DNA from: Verrucomicrobiales bacterium
GTDB taxonomy: Bacteria > Verrucomicrobiota > Verrucomicrobiia > Limisphaerales > UBA9464
DNA length: 32,688 nucleotides
Reading direction: 5' to 3'
Assembly: GCA_027489875.1 (NCBI GenBank)
Contig: JAIXZE010000255.1
Location: forward strand, 1 to 32,688
This document shows positions 10,670 through 18,388 of this stretch, piece after piece. The notes beneath the pieces were generated by a model, which was not told where the DNA came from, ran no database searches, and saw nothing but the letters and a program-made list of their open reading frames with translations. A program made the position numbers and the translations under genes. How positions within the stretch are numbered: the first letter of the stretch is position 1; the number at the start of each line of letters is the position of its first letter.

Positions 10670-12154
10670 CTATCTCAGCCTCTCGATCTCCACTTTCCAC
10701 AATCCGCGGATGTCACCTAGCCGGAATCCTGTCGCGCGATCCTGCGGGTACCTTTGACCGATCGCTTCCGCCGTCGCCGTTGCGATCTCCCGCCCCGGGG
10801 TGCCATGGCATTGGAGGCACAACGGATTCGCGAGCACGATCGGAGCATAGAAGACCGTAGCCCCCGCCGCATTCGTGCGCAGGACCGGGACCGGTGGCAC
10901 CGGCGGTTGATTGGTCCCAACGCGGACTTCCGCCTGGAAACGCGCGATCAACTCCTGCTCCAGCGGGTTGGCAAGGTTGGCAGGGTTCCGCGGCGCGTGG
11001 GTCACCCGATGCAGCACGACCCGATTCGAACTCCCCACCGCCGCCGTCAACGCCAGCGCCCGTGTCGAACAGAAGTCGATTGCGTGGATCGGCCCTCCCT
11101 TGGCCATCGCGCCCATCAATTGTCCGCTCAGCAATTGGAACGCCTGACCCGCAACCTTCTTTCCCTCAGCCATCCGCACTCCCGCTGGTCCGCCGACTTC
11201 CGCGGCCAGCACTTTCAACAACGACGCCTCCCCAACGGCATCCTGCCCGACCTCCCAGATCATGACCCCCGCCATGCCTTCATCCCGTGCGTACGCCGCC
11301 TTCCGACCCATCGTCTCCGGTCCATTGAAACAGATCCCCTCCACCTCATCGACGGCCGCAGCCGGATTCCAACGTTGCACGATCTCGCGGTAGGTCGGCG
11401 TCCGGTTCCGGTCGGTCCGATGCCGCCCATAGAACGGCACACCCAGAACCAACTTCGCACGCGGCACTCCCATCGACCGCAGTTTCCCGACATCCGCCAG
11501 CGCTCCCTCAAAGGTCGAATGCGCTCCCGGTTGGTCGTAGGCCATCAACTGGACGAAGTCCGCCGACTGGATCACCAGCGGCATTAGATTCTGCCACCCG
11601 GCAACCGTCACCGAAAGCGTCAGCCCACGCGGTGACAGCACGCGCCGCAACTCCGCCAGCAGCAGCCCATAGCCCCCTTCCTCGACGGCATTCGACGGGT
11701 GCTCCCAGTCCAGATCGATGCCGTCCAATTGGAGTTCCACGCAGGTCTTCTCGACCGCCTGCACAAACGCCGCCCGCAAAGCCGGCGTCGTCGACACCTT
11801 GCCGAAGTGCTGTGAACGGCCCCAGCCACCCACGGCCAAGTGCAACCGGACCTGCTCCCGCTTTTTGAACACCTGCAGTTCACCCCACGAAACCCCCTTC
11901 AACCGCGACAGGTCCAGGCCCCCGTCCGCCGTGGGCTCCGATGAGAACACGATCAGGTCCGTGAGGGCCGATGCCGCATTCGTGTCGAACCCGCCCACAC
12001 GGTAATCGGGCAGATACCCGACGATCCGAAAGGGTCCTTTGGACGAAGGCGTGGGCTCCTGAGCCTGCAATTGATCGAGGTCCATCACTCCCGTCAGACA
12101 CAGCACCGCCAGTAACAACGACCGAGCCGCTCCCGACCACGAAATCCTGTCCAT
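10670..12154 (-). CDS. GH18 chitinase-like domain fused to c-type haem Tll0287-like (DUF3365) domain
   Basis: The protein has 494 residues from the ATG at 12154, which has GGAAGG eight bases upstream and is followed by a signal peptide (SLLLAVLCLTG, ending near LQAQ). Residues ~40-322 are a GH18 barrel. They include IVGYLPDYRV at strand 1, LHLAVGGW, the catalytic DGIDLDWE with acid Glu151, LMAYD, and a last-strand MIWEVGQD. This family cleaves or binds GlcNAc polymers. Residues ~330-494 match the Tll0287-like/DUF3365 pattern, with an IDFCSTRA segment, a THAPRNPAN segment, the haem-attachment motif CLQCH (Cys446, Cys449, His450), RYPQDRATGF and GDIRGLWKVEI. The whole frame is uninterrupted, so it is one polypeptide. 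Export fits both halves, since c-type haem is attached outside the cytoplasm. The pairing is unusual and its purpose unknown. Confidence 0.88.
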   Translation of the reverse strand: MDRISWSGAARSLLLAVLCLTGVMDLDQLQAQEPTPSSKGPFRIVGYLPDYRVGGFDTNAASALTDLIVFSSEPTADGGLDLSRLKGVSWGELQVFKKREQVRLHLAVGGWGRSQHFGKVSTTPALRAAFVQAVEKTCVELQLDGIDLDWEHPSNAVEEGGYGLLLAELRRVLSPRGLTLSVTVAGWQNLMPLVIQSADFVQLMAYDQPGAHSTFEGALADVGKLRSMGVPRAKLVLGVPFYGRHRTDRNRTPTYREIVQRWNPAAAVDEVEGICFNGPETMGRKAAYARDEGMAGVMIWEVGQDAVGEASLLKVLAAEVGGPAGVRMAEGKKVAGQAFQLLSGQLMGAMAKGGPIHAIDFCSTRALALTAAVGSSNRVVLHRVTHAPRNPANLANPLEQELIARFQAEVRVGTNQPPVPPVPVLRTNAAGATVFYAPIVLANPLCLQCHGTPGREIATATAEAIGQRYPQDRATGFRLGDIRGLWKVEIERLR

Positions 12155-12608
12155 AGGACAAACCTTCCGGCCCGGCCGTGACCAACTCAAGTTCGGAGCT
12201 TCGTGACAGGGCCTGCCGATACAGGAAGCCGAACCATCACCCGCTCAACAACCCAGAAGCCGGACTCCAAGACAGGAACAGAACGACTCAAATCAGACAG
12301 GATGACAGGATTGCTACGTACCACGACGACACCGAAAAGCATCCTGTCCATCCTGCCATCCTGTCGAAAGCAGACTCCTGACAGGTCTCATTGGCAGTCT
12401 TGAGCATCGGCATCCTTTCCAGTTGCAGCTGAGGAGAGTCGAACCAGGGCGTGCATCGAACGGACCCCAGCCGGCACACCGCGTGGCGATGTCGGCGCTC
12501 CGGGTAGCAGGCTCCCGTCGCTGACCCTGTCGTCCGCAGACAGGACCGGACTTGAGCAACAGAGGGCAAGCCAGCGGACGCGGGACGCGCTCTGCTGTGC
12601 TCCGCATC
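12155..12608. other. Divergent intergenic region, 454 bases
   Basis: This lies between the divergent GH18-haem gene and the flavoprotein gene. It contains the ribosome site GGAAGG (minus strand, 12163-12168), the dyad repeat at 12296-12365, and about 240 bases in which I see no gene, tRNA or terminator. Upstream in-frame codons of the flavoprotein reach back to 12552 but show no conserved features. Confidence 0.5.
12296..12365. repeat. Inverted repeat built from CATCCTGTC units
   Basis: The 16-base arm at 12296-12311 (two units of GACAGGAT) is matched in reverse complement by 12350-12365 at 15 of 16 positions. A further unit, ATCCTGTCCATCCTG, lies at 12341-12355. The arms enclose about 38 bases. 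Similar tandem 'aatcctgt' arrays are familiar as intergenic elements in many bacterial genomes; I know of no assigned function. There is no T-tract. Confidence 0.7.
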
Positions 12609-14024
12609 ATGGCACATCCAATCATCATCCAGGGCGGCATGGGAATCGGCGTGTCCCACTGGCCGTTGGCCCGGGCGGTCTCCTCCCACGGTCAGCTCGG
12701 TGTGGTCTCGGGAACCGCCCTGGACGTGTTGCTCGTCCGCAGACTCCAGGATGGCGACCCGGGCGGACACGTTCGGCGCGCCCTCGCCCAGCTTCCCATC
12801 CCGGGAGCCGCCGCCCGGATTGTGAGTTCCTTCTTCCTGCCCAAAGGCCGGCCCCCCGGGCAGCCGTACCGGGCGATCACCATGACGTCCGTCCGGCCGC
12901 CACACGAAGCCGTCGAACGGATCATCGCCGCGAACTTCGTCGAGGTGTTCCTCGCCCGCGAAGGACACTCCGGCGTGGTCGGCATCAACTTCCTCCACAA
13001 GGTCCAACTCCCCACCCTCCCGTCGATCTACGGCGCACTCCTCGCCGGCGTGGATTACATCCTGATGGGCGCTGGCGTTCCCATGGCGATCCCGGGAGCC
13101 ATCGATCGTCTTGCACGGGGTGAATCCGCCGAGCTGCCGCTCGAAATGGAAGGAGCCGTTCCCAGCGAATCCCACACGCTCACCTTTGATCCGGTGGATT
13201 ACACGGGCACACCGCCCCCAGCCCTCAAGCGCCCCGCATTCCTCGCGATCGTCTCCTCCGCCACGCTGGCGCTCGCCCTGGCGCGCAAGGCCAACGGCCG
13301 TGTCGATGGCTTCGTGGTCGAAGGGGCCAGCGCCGGCGGTCACAACGCCCCGCCCCGTGGTCAACTCACCCTGAACGACCGCGGCGAACCCGTCTTCGGC
13401 CCCCGCGACGTTCCCGACCTGGAAAAGATCCGCGCCCTGGGGCTGCCGTTCTGGGTCGCGGGTTCCACCGCCACTCCCGAGGCCCTCGCCAGCGCCCGCG
13501 CCGCCGGTGCCGCTGGAATCCAGGTCGGCACCGGATTCGCCTTCTGCGAGGAATCCGGCATCCGCCCCGATCTCAAGGCACGCGTCCTCGCCGCCAGCCA
13601 GTCCGGCACCCTCGACGTGTTCACCGATCCCCTCGCCTCCCCCACCGGATTCCCCTTCAAGGTCGCCCGGCTTTCAGGAACCGCGTCCGAACCCGAGGTC
13701 TGCGCCACACGTGAACGCGTGTGCGATCTGGGCTACCTCCGGACCCCATACCGGAAGGCCGAGGGATCGATCGGATACCGCTGCCCTGGCGAACCCGAGG
13801 CGCACTACCTCGCCAAGGGGGGCTGTGCGGAAGACACCTGCGGCCGGAAATGCATCTGCAACGGACTGTTCGCGACGGTGGGATTCGCCCAACTGCGCAC
13901 TGACGGCAGCCTTGAACCGGCGATCGTCACCGCCGGCATCGATGCCCGACAGGTCGCCCGATTCCTGCCCCCCGGAGCCACCCGCTATACCGCCGCAGAC
14001 GTCCTCGACCAACTCCTTGCCTGA
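12609..14024 (+). CDS. Nitronate monooxygenase-like FMN flavoprotein with Cys-rich C-terminus
   Basis: The start at 12609 (471 residues) puts the FMN-binding strand motif IIIQGGMGIGVS almost at the N-terminus, as in the nitronate monooxygenase/2-nitropropane dioxygenase family. Other family features are VVEGASAGGHNAP, WVAGSTATPEAL and GIQVGTGFAFCEES at the phosphate-binding end of the barrel. The enzyme probably oxidises alkyl nitronates or reduces related substrates using FMN; the sequence does not fix the substrate. Beyond the barrel, the last ~100 residues hold many cysteines, with a dense cluster spaced as GGCAEDTCGRKCICNG. That could bind a metal or FeS cluster and is typical of a longer subfamily. 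It stands alone on the plus strand and converges with the prepilin gene. The start is not supported by a ribosome site. Confidence 0.85.
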   Translation: MAHPIIIQGGMGIGVSHWPLARAVSSHGQLGVVSGTALDVLLVRRLQDGDPGGHVRRALAQLPIPGAAARIVSSFFLPKGRPPGQPYRAITMTSVRPPHEAVERIIAANFVEVFLAREGHSGVVGINFLHKVQLPTLPSIYGALLAGVDYILMGAGVPMAIPGAIDRLARGESAELPLEMEGAVPSESHTLTFDPVDYTGTPPPALKRPAFLAIVSSATLALALARKANGRVDGFVVEGASAGGHNAPPRGQLTLNDRGEPVFGPRDVPDLEKIRALGLPFWVAGSTATPEALASARAAGAAGIQVGTGFAFCEESGIRPDLKARVLAASQSGTLDVFTDPLASPTGFPFKVARLSGTASEPEVCATRERVCDLGYLRTPYRKAEGSIGYRCPGEPEAHYLAKGGCAEDTCGRKCICNGLFATVGFAQLRTDGSLEPAIVTAGIDARQVARFLPPGATRYTAADVLDQLLA

Positions 14025-14052
14025 GCCCGGGACGCCGGCCCGGTGATGGGGA

Positions 14053-14850
14053 TTACTGCGGACGCGCCACGGCATTCGACCAGTTCTTGTGCCAGGTCAG
14101 CGTCCAGAGCTGTTCGTTCTGGATGGGGCTGGCATGGCCGTCCGCGAAGGTGACATTGATCGCGCCCGGAAGGCGTGAACCGCGCGGGATCGTGCGCGGA
14201 ACATTGTTCGGACCACTGCCGTGCCGCGCGATCGTGATCCGGGACATCCCGGCGTTCGCGGCGGAATCGCCTTCGAGAAGGTTCGCCGCAGCGCGGTCGC
14301 GTTCCTGCGGCCACGCATCCACCCACATGGAATCGCAGAACACCGGCGTTGTCGTCGGAGAGAGGATGTCCCCTTCACTCCGGAACGCGTTCCGGACGCT
14401 GGGAAAGAGTCCTGCACCATCCGGCCAATCGCCCGCATACATCCATCCGTTCAGCGCGTAACTGCCGGTCCACCGGGGGATCCGTGTTCCCGGCCGCACC
14501 TCGGTGCCCCACACCCAGGCCGTCGTGGCCGAACCCGTGGGTTTCTTGGCGCTGTAGGGAGCAATCGGGCACACGCGGACCGCATCGACGGCGGCGTACA
14601 GGTTCACCAGACCCCGCATCCACAGGTCGCCGCTCAGGGCGTAGGGCATGATCTTGCCGGAGTCGTTCACGTACATGAAGTTCGCCATGCCAATCTGCTT
14701 GAGATTGCCCATGCACTTCATGGAATTGGCCTTGGATTTTGCCCGGGCGAGACCCGGCAACAGCATTCCGGCGAGGATCGCGATGATCGCAATCACCACC
14801 AGAAGCTCGATCAGCGTGAACCCACCCGCATGCCGGCGCGACTTCATCAT
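14053..14850 (-). CDS. Prepilin-like (type II secretion/pseudopilin) protein
   Basis: Adjacent ATGs at 14850 and 14847 precede MKSRRHAGGFTLIELL, the prepilin peptidase site. Cleavage after the Gly would leave Phe+1 with Glu+5, followed by a ~20-residue hydrophobic helix (VVIAIIAILAGMLLPGLA). A GGTGG-like sequence lies just upstream. The helix continues as ARAKSKANSMKCMGNLKQIG, and the globular end has INVTFADGH, the DG signature at the C-terminus of the large PVC prepilin-like family. That family is multi-copy and usually far from pilus genes, as here. The role is uncertain: a minor pseudopilin or a surface protein. The stop is 28 bases from the convergent flavoprotein gene. Confidence 0.9.
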   Translation of the reverse strand: MMKSRRHAGGFTLIELLVVIAIIAILAGMLLPGLARAKSKANSMKCMGNLKQIGMANFMYVNDSGKIMPYALSGDLWMRGLVNLYAAVDAVRVCPIAPYSAKKPTGSATTAWVWGTEVRPGTRIPRWTGSYALNGWMYAGDWPDGAGLFPSVRNAFRSEGDILSPTTTPVFCDSMWVDAWPQERDRAAANLLEGDSAANAGMSRITIARHGSGPNNVPRTIPRGSRLPGAINVTFADGHASPIQNEQLWTLTWHKNWSNAVARPQ

Positions 14851-14917
14851 GCCCACCCTTCTACCAGCACCCCGCCCGGCTGGCCAGAGGGCAAGAGGGC
14901 CTCGCACGGAACAGGGT

Positions 14918-14975
14918 GGCGACGTCCTCGTCGCCCTTTCCCAAAGCCCCTCCCGACGGCGATGAAGGCATCGCC
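14918..14975 (+). repeat. Dispersed repeat family A, copy 2
   Basis: Hairpin 1 is 14918-14935, GGCGACG-TCCT-CGTCGCC, with a perfect 7-bp stem. A 22-base pyrimidine-rich linker follows. Hairpin 2 is 14958-14975, GGCGATG-AAGG-CATCGCC. The outer flanks GGGT (14914-14917) and ACCC (14976-14979) extend an overall inverted repeat. The copy sits in the gap between the prepilin start and the esterase stop. Confidence 0.85.
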
Positions 14976-14991
14976 ACCCCCGAAACCATCC

Positions 14992-16755
14992 TCACAACCG
15001 CGGTGCCGGCGGAACGATCGGATCCCGATAGGGCAGCACGCCTTTCGCCCGGGTCTTCCGCCGCCACAGCTTGTCGCCCGACGTCAGATAGAGTTCATCG
15101 AGATTCTTCCCACCCAGGCACACGTCCGTCGCCCACATCCCGGGTTCCGGCAACCTCAGGATGCCGTTGACCCGCCCCGCCTGATCGCAGATCTGCACGC
15201 CCATCGCGGAGGCCACGTAGAGCCGACCCAACGTATCGACGCACATCCCGTCCGCCGCCGAACCGTGCGGATCATCGGGCTGATGCAGGTGGAAGTACCG
15301 CTGCCGGTGGGCCAGCGTGCCGTCATTCTGGATCTGGAAGCTGTAGACCAACTGCCCGACCATGTCGCTCACCAGCAGCAACGACTGGTCCGGCGTCAGG
15401 CAAAGTCCCGCCGGGAACTCCACACCCGTGTCCAACACCGTCACGGTCCCCTTCGGATCCAGCAGCTTCACGCCCCGCGTCGTGGGATCCGTGAAATAGA
15501 TCATCCCGCTCGAGGCCACCACGACATCCTTCACGCCGGTTTCCGTCGCGATGAACTTCTCCGCCGTGTCGCCCGTGTACTGGACGATGCGGCGTCCCTC
15601 CGGCTGCGATGCCACCAGCGAGCCGTCCGCGCGCATCGCCAATGCCTGGGCTCCTGACGTCTCCCCGCGCACCGCGCTCACGGCGCCATCGGTGCCCACC
15701 CGGTACACCCGGTTGGCCCCGCTGTCCGCGAAGTACACCGTGCCATCCGGAGCAGCGCACAGGCCGCCCGGGAACTGATAACCCTGCCCCAGCAACTGCC
15801 AGTCCTCACCCGGCAACAGCACCTGGGCCAACGGACCGTTGGTCGAGTATCCGGTCGACACCGGCGTCGACCAGTCCTTCCACAGCCAGCGCAACGCATC
15901 CGGCAGGATCGCCCCGCCCTGCTTGCCATCGTGGCCGCCGGTGCCCCACTCCTTTTTCACCTCGTACCCGGCCCATGTCAGCGCACTGAACATGTCCTGG
16001 TTCGCCACCCACCAGTTGCCGCCGTAGATGTTGAGATCGTTGTAGCCATCCTGCAGGAACACCCGCAGCGGCCGCGGCTCGTACTTCCGGACCAACGTCG
16101 GGTAATCATTGCCGCCCCGCAGTCCCACGTAGGTCCCGATGGTGCTGAACACACGCCGGAACAGATCCGGACGTTCCCAGGCAGCCGTGAACGCGCAGAT
16201 GGCTCCGGAACTCGCTCCGCCAATGGCCCGCAGGTTCGGGTCCGGCGCAATCAGGACGCCCTTCTGCGCGACAACGTCCGGGAGCAATTCCTCCTCAACG
16301 AACCGCGCGTATCCCCCACCCAACCCATCGTATTCGTAGCTCCGGTTGAACCGCGGCAACGCGTTCGTCCCCCGCAATGACGGCACGATCCCCGGGTTCA
16401 CGAACACGCCCACCGTCACCGGCATCTCGCCCTTCGCGATGAGGTTGTCGAACACCACCGGCACCCGCCACGTGCCATTCGTTCCCACGTATCCGCCGCC
16501 GTCCTGGAAGACCATCAATGCGGCCGGACGACTCCCGTCGTACTGGGCCGGGACGTACACCCAATAGTCACGCACCGTCCCCGGGAACACCGAGTTCGTG
16601 GACGCCAGCAAGGTGTGCTTCGTCACCTTGCCATGCGGCACGGCCGGATTGAACTGCGAGTCCGGTCCCAGCTTGTAGTCGTTGTCCTGCGCCTGCACGG
16701 CCAGGCCGAGGAACGCCCCCAACGCCAACCCCGTTGCCCGGGCCGTCGCATCCAT
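14992..16755 (-). CDS. Secreted esterase fused to SMP-30/gluconolactonase propeller
   Basis: The start at 16755 (587 residues) is preferred because it leads into a signal peptide (ATGLALGAFLGLAVQAQ); in-frame starts up to 16800 are possible. Residues ~40-310 are an alpha/beta hydrolase of the enterochelin-esterase/feruloyl-esterase type. Features include YWVYVPAQYDGSRPAALMVFQDGGGY (quoted in parts: strand, then oxyanion region), the nucleophile elbow GGASSG with Ser182, LQDGYNDLN and a GGHDG histidine region. Residues ~320-575 form an SMP-30-type six-bladed propeller: FPGGLCAAPDGTVYFADS, IYFTDPTTRGV, FPAGLCLTPDQSLLLVSD and ADGMCVDTLGRLYVAS. The two parts probably act in sequence on a plant or algal ester or lactone; the substrate is inferred only. 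Such fusions occur in PVC bacteria. Family A and B repeats flank it. Confidence 0.88.
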   Translation of the reverse strand: MDATARATGLALGAFLGLAVQAQDNDYKLGPDSQFNPAVPHGKVTKHTLLASTNSVFPGTVRDYWVYVPAQYDGSRPAALMVFQDGGGYVGTNGTWRVPVVFDNLIAKGEMPVTVGVFVNPGIVPSLRGTNALPRFNRSYEYDGLGGGYARFVEEELLPDVVAQKGVLIAPDPNLRAIGGASSGAICAFTAAWERPDLFRRVFSTIGTYVGLRGGNDYPTLVRKYEPRPLRVFLQDGYNDLNIYGGNWWVANQDMFSALTWAGYEVKKEWGTGGHDGKQGGAILPDALRWLWKDWSTPVSTGYSTNGPLAQVLLPGEDWQLLGQGYQFPGGLCAAPDGTVYFADSGANRVYRVGTDGAVSAVRGETSGAQALAMRADGSLVASQPEGRRIVQYTGDTAEKFIATETGVKDVVVASSGMIYFTDPTTRGVKLLDPKGTVTVLDTGVEFPAGLCLTPDQSLLLVSDMVGQLVYSFQIQNDGTLAHRQRYFHLHQPDDPHGSAADGMCVDTLGRLYVASAMGVQICDQAGRVNGILRLPEPGMWATDVCLGGKNLDELYLTSGDKLWRRKTRAKGVLPYRDPIVPPAPRL

Positions 16756-16875
16756 CCCGGACTTCTGCCGCTCATGAATCATCCGCATGGCTCCAGTCAA
16801 CGCAACCCACCCATCCAGCGCAAGCCAGCCGAAGGAAGGGGGCTCGATGTTCTAAGTTTGAAGATTCAAGCCATG

Positions 16876-16912
16876 GCTGAAGGCCGGGTGCCCCCACCCG
16901 GCGAATCCTCAC
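16876..16912 (+). repeat. Repeat family B, copy 1
   Basis: Within it, GCCGGGTG (16883-16890) pairs with CACCCGGC (16895-16902) around the loop CCCC. The flanks GCTGAAG and GAATCCTCAC are also conserved. The 37 bases are identical to those at 16995-17031. Confidence 0.85.
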
Positions 16913-16994
16913 CCCCCTCCATCAGCCTCGTTACCTCGTCGCCTACCCCACTTCAGGCGTAGCCAACATCAGGAGGCTGTGGAAGAAGTCCCTC

Positions 16995-17031
16995 GCTGAA
17001 GGCCGGGTGCCCCCACCCGGCGAATCCTCAC
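16995..17031 (+). repeat. Repeat family B, copy 2
   Basis: This is an exact 37-base direct repeat of 16876-16912, 119 bases downstream. The hairpin is 17002-17009 with 17014-17021. It is followed by a piece of family C (near 17033-17055, containing GGCGACTGGGAACT). Confidence 0.85.
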
Positions 17032-17089
17032 TGGAATCCGGCGACTGGGAACTACCTGTGGTCCCTCCTTCAGCCCGGGCAATTCCCGT

Positions 17090-17303
17090 GTAGGGTTTGC
17101 AACCTCAGAGACTTCCCGGTTTGCCCGGCTGTCCCAAAACGTCCGGCCACCCCAATGTCAACACATCGACGGCCCGCAAGGGTCTCGATGCTCGGCCGAG
17201 GGGCTCCCAAGGGTTTAAGGGAATGGGACGACTCGACGATACACCGGCAGAATACGGGCTTGGGGAATTGGGGTGCCCGCCGTTCTGCCGGTGTTTTGCT
17301 TTT
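17090..17303 (+). ncRNA. Candidate structured non-coding RNA
   Basis: This lies in a 690-base gene-free gap (16756-17446). Three plus-strand features suggest an RNA. The first is a small stem GGTT-TGC-AACC at 17094-17104. The second is a ten-pair stem at 17165-17189 with one bulged C, closed by a GCAA (GNRA) tetraloop; its complement, TTGC, would not be GNRA. The third is an intrinsic terminator at 17241-17303 with no plus-strand gene upstream. CTCGGCCGAG (17191-17200) is a further palindrome. I found no RNase P, tmRNA or SRP signature. The 5' end and promoter are not determined. Confidence 0.4.
17241..17303 (+). terminator. Rho-independent terminator on the plus strand
   Basis: ACACCGGCAGAA (17241-17252) pairs perfectly with TTCTGCCGGTGT (17283-17294), with GGGC/GCCC pairing possible inside. 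TTTTGCTTTT follows directly. The minus strand has no T-tract after the stem, so the terminator acts on plus-strand transcripts. No plus-strand protein gene lies upstream within 3 kb. Confidence 0.75.
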
Positions 17304-17336
17304 GCAGTTTCCAGTCACCAGATTCCAGTTCCCAGA
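17297..17336. repeat. Repeat family C element
   Basis: This is a degenerate run of CCAG-containing units (TTTCCAGTCACCAGATTCC, then AGTTCCCAG). Its reverse complement resembles 26495-26535 and 30570-30600 (CTGGAATCTGGGGACTGGGA). It joins the terminator to family A copy 3. Confidence 0.55.
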
Positions 17337-17351
17337 ATGGGAGTCCGGGGT

Positions 17352-17408
17352 GGCAACGTCCACGTCGCCCATCCCAAAGCCCCTCCCAACGGCGATGAGG
17401 ACATCGCC
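17352..17408 (+). repeat. Dispersed repeat family A, copy 3
   Basis: Hairpin 1 is 17352-17369, GGCAACG-TCCA-CGTCGCC. The linker CATCCCAAAGCCCCTCCCAA is nearly identical to that of copy 2. Hairpin 2 is 17391-17408, GGCGATG-AGGA-CATCGCC, with a perfect stem. It lies 38 bases past the stop of the SPFH gene. Confidence 0.85.
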
Positions 17409-17446
17409 TCCCCATCCCAGGGCCGGGCCTGTCCCAAACACCCCTC

Positions 17447-18388
17447 TCACGCCACCCCTGAAACCGGCGGCGGAACCACGGTCCGACCCTTGATCGGATC
17501 CGCGGCCAGCAGATCCCCCTGCAACGAACGGTTCTGCGGCACCAGCACGATTTCTGTGCCGCCCTCCAACAACCCCTGCGTCTCCAGCATCTGGAACAAC
17601 GCATTCGCTATCTCCGGGTCGCGTCCGATCTCCCGCAACGCCTCGCCCACGATCCGCGGCCGAAGCGCCCGCGCCTGCGCGAACGCCACCGCCGCCTGAC
17701 GCTCGGCCGTCGAGGTGATCACGTTCACCTGATTCGCCCCGTCCTGCTTGATGGCACTCGTCACCTGACGCAGTCGGTTGACGACCTTCTCCTCGATCTG
17801 GCGGATCATCCCGACGTCCCGGAAATGCACCTTCCGGATGTACACCGAACCCAGCCGGTACCCCCACTCCTGCGACTTCGGCGACACGTCATTGCGCACG
17901 GTGAGACTCATCCGATGCCGGTCGATCATCATGGCTTCCAACGGCAGGTTGCTCAGGCAACGCACCGCGGCATTCGAGACGTTGGCCCCGAGCGACCCTC
18001 GCGGATCCGTGTTCCGGAACAGGTACGCCACCGGATCCGACACATACATCTCGTACCACACGCCGATGCCCATGGGCGCGCCCTCCTCGGAGTTGACCGC
18101 CTGGCTGCGCAGGTACGCCTGGTCGACCCGCATGTCCACCCGATGGACCTTGCCGAAAAACCGCACGATGAACGCCCGCCAACCCAGCAGGGTCACCGGG
18201 AAATGCAGGCCCGGTTCCTCGATGCTGCCGATGACCTTCCCGAACAGCACGAACACGAGGCACTCGCGCTCGCGGATCGTCACGTACAGCCCGAAGAGCT
18301 TCGCGAAGCCCAGCACCAACGGCACCCCGATCGTCATCCCGAACAATCCGATCAGGAACCCGACACCCATCTCAGCGAGACTATTCAT
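17447..18388 (-). CDS. SPFH/prohibitin-domain membrane protein (second of pair)
   Basis: The protein has 313 residues from the ATG at 18388. This start has GGAGG (18395-18399) six bases upstream and overlaps the end of the preceding gene by 8 bases, so translation is probably coupled. An N-terminal membrane helix (MGVGFLIGLFGMTIGVPLVLGF) is followed by an SPFH core with ECLVFVLFGKVIGSIEEPGLHF. A helical stretch then carries TAERQAAVAFAQARALRP, as in stomatin/HflC proteins, and a LVPQN tail. SPFH proteins form ring-like membrane assemblies that organise proteases or lipid domains. There is no FtsH, NfeD or HflX gene alongside, so an HflC name would be unsafe. Confidence 0.85.
   Translation of the reverse strand: MNSLAEMGVGFLIGLFGMTIGVPLVLGFAKLFGLYVTIRERECLVFVLFGKVIGSIEEPGLHFPVTLLGWRAFIVRFFGKVHRVDMRVDQAYLRSQAVNSEEGAPMGIGVWYEMYVSDPVAYLFRNTDPRGSLGANVSNAAVRCLSNLPLEAMMIDRHRMSLTVRNDVSPKSQEWGYRLGSVYIRKVHFRDVGMIRQIEEKVVNRLRQVTSAIKQDGANQVNVITSTAERQAAVAFAQARALRPRIVGEALREIGRDPEIANALFQMLETQGLLEGGTEIVLVPQNRSLQGDLLAADPIKGRTVVPPPVSGVA

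Noticed and set aside
10670..12154. Frameshift or gene-merge artefact creating the GH18-haem fusion
   Set aside because: The frame is continuous, the linker is short and both halves keep all key motifs; no compensating frame change is seen. Homologue comparison is still the decisive test.
12436..12445. GGTTCGACTC on the minus strand, like a tRNA T arm
   Set aside because: No matching acceptor, anticodon or D arm could be folded around it.
16883..17021. Family B hairpins as intrinsic terminators
   Set aside because: No T-tract follows the stems on either strand, and copies occur in both orientations in clusters.
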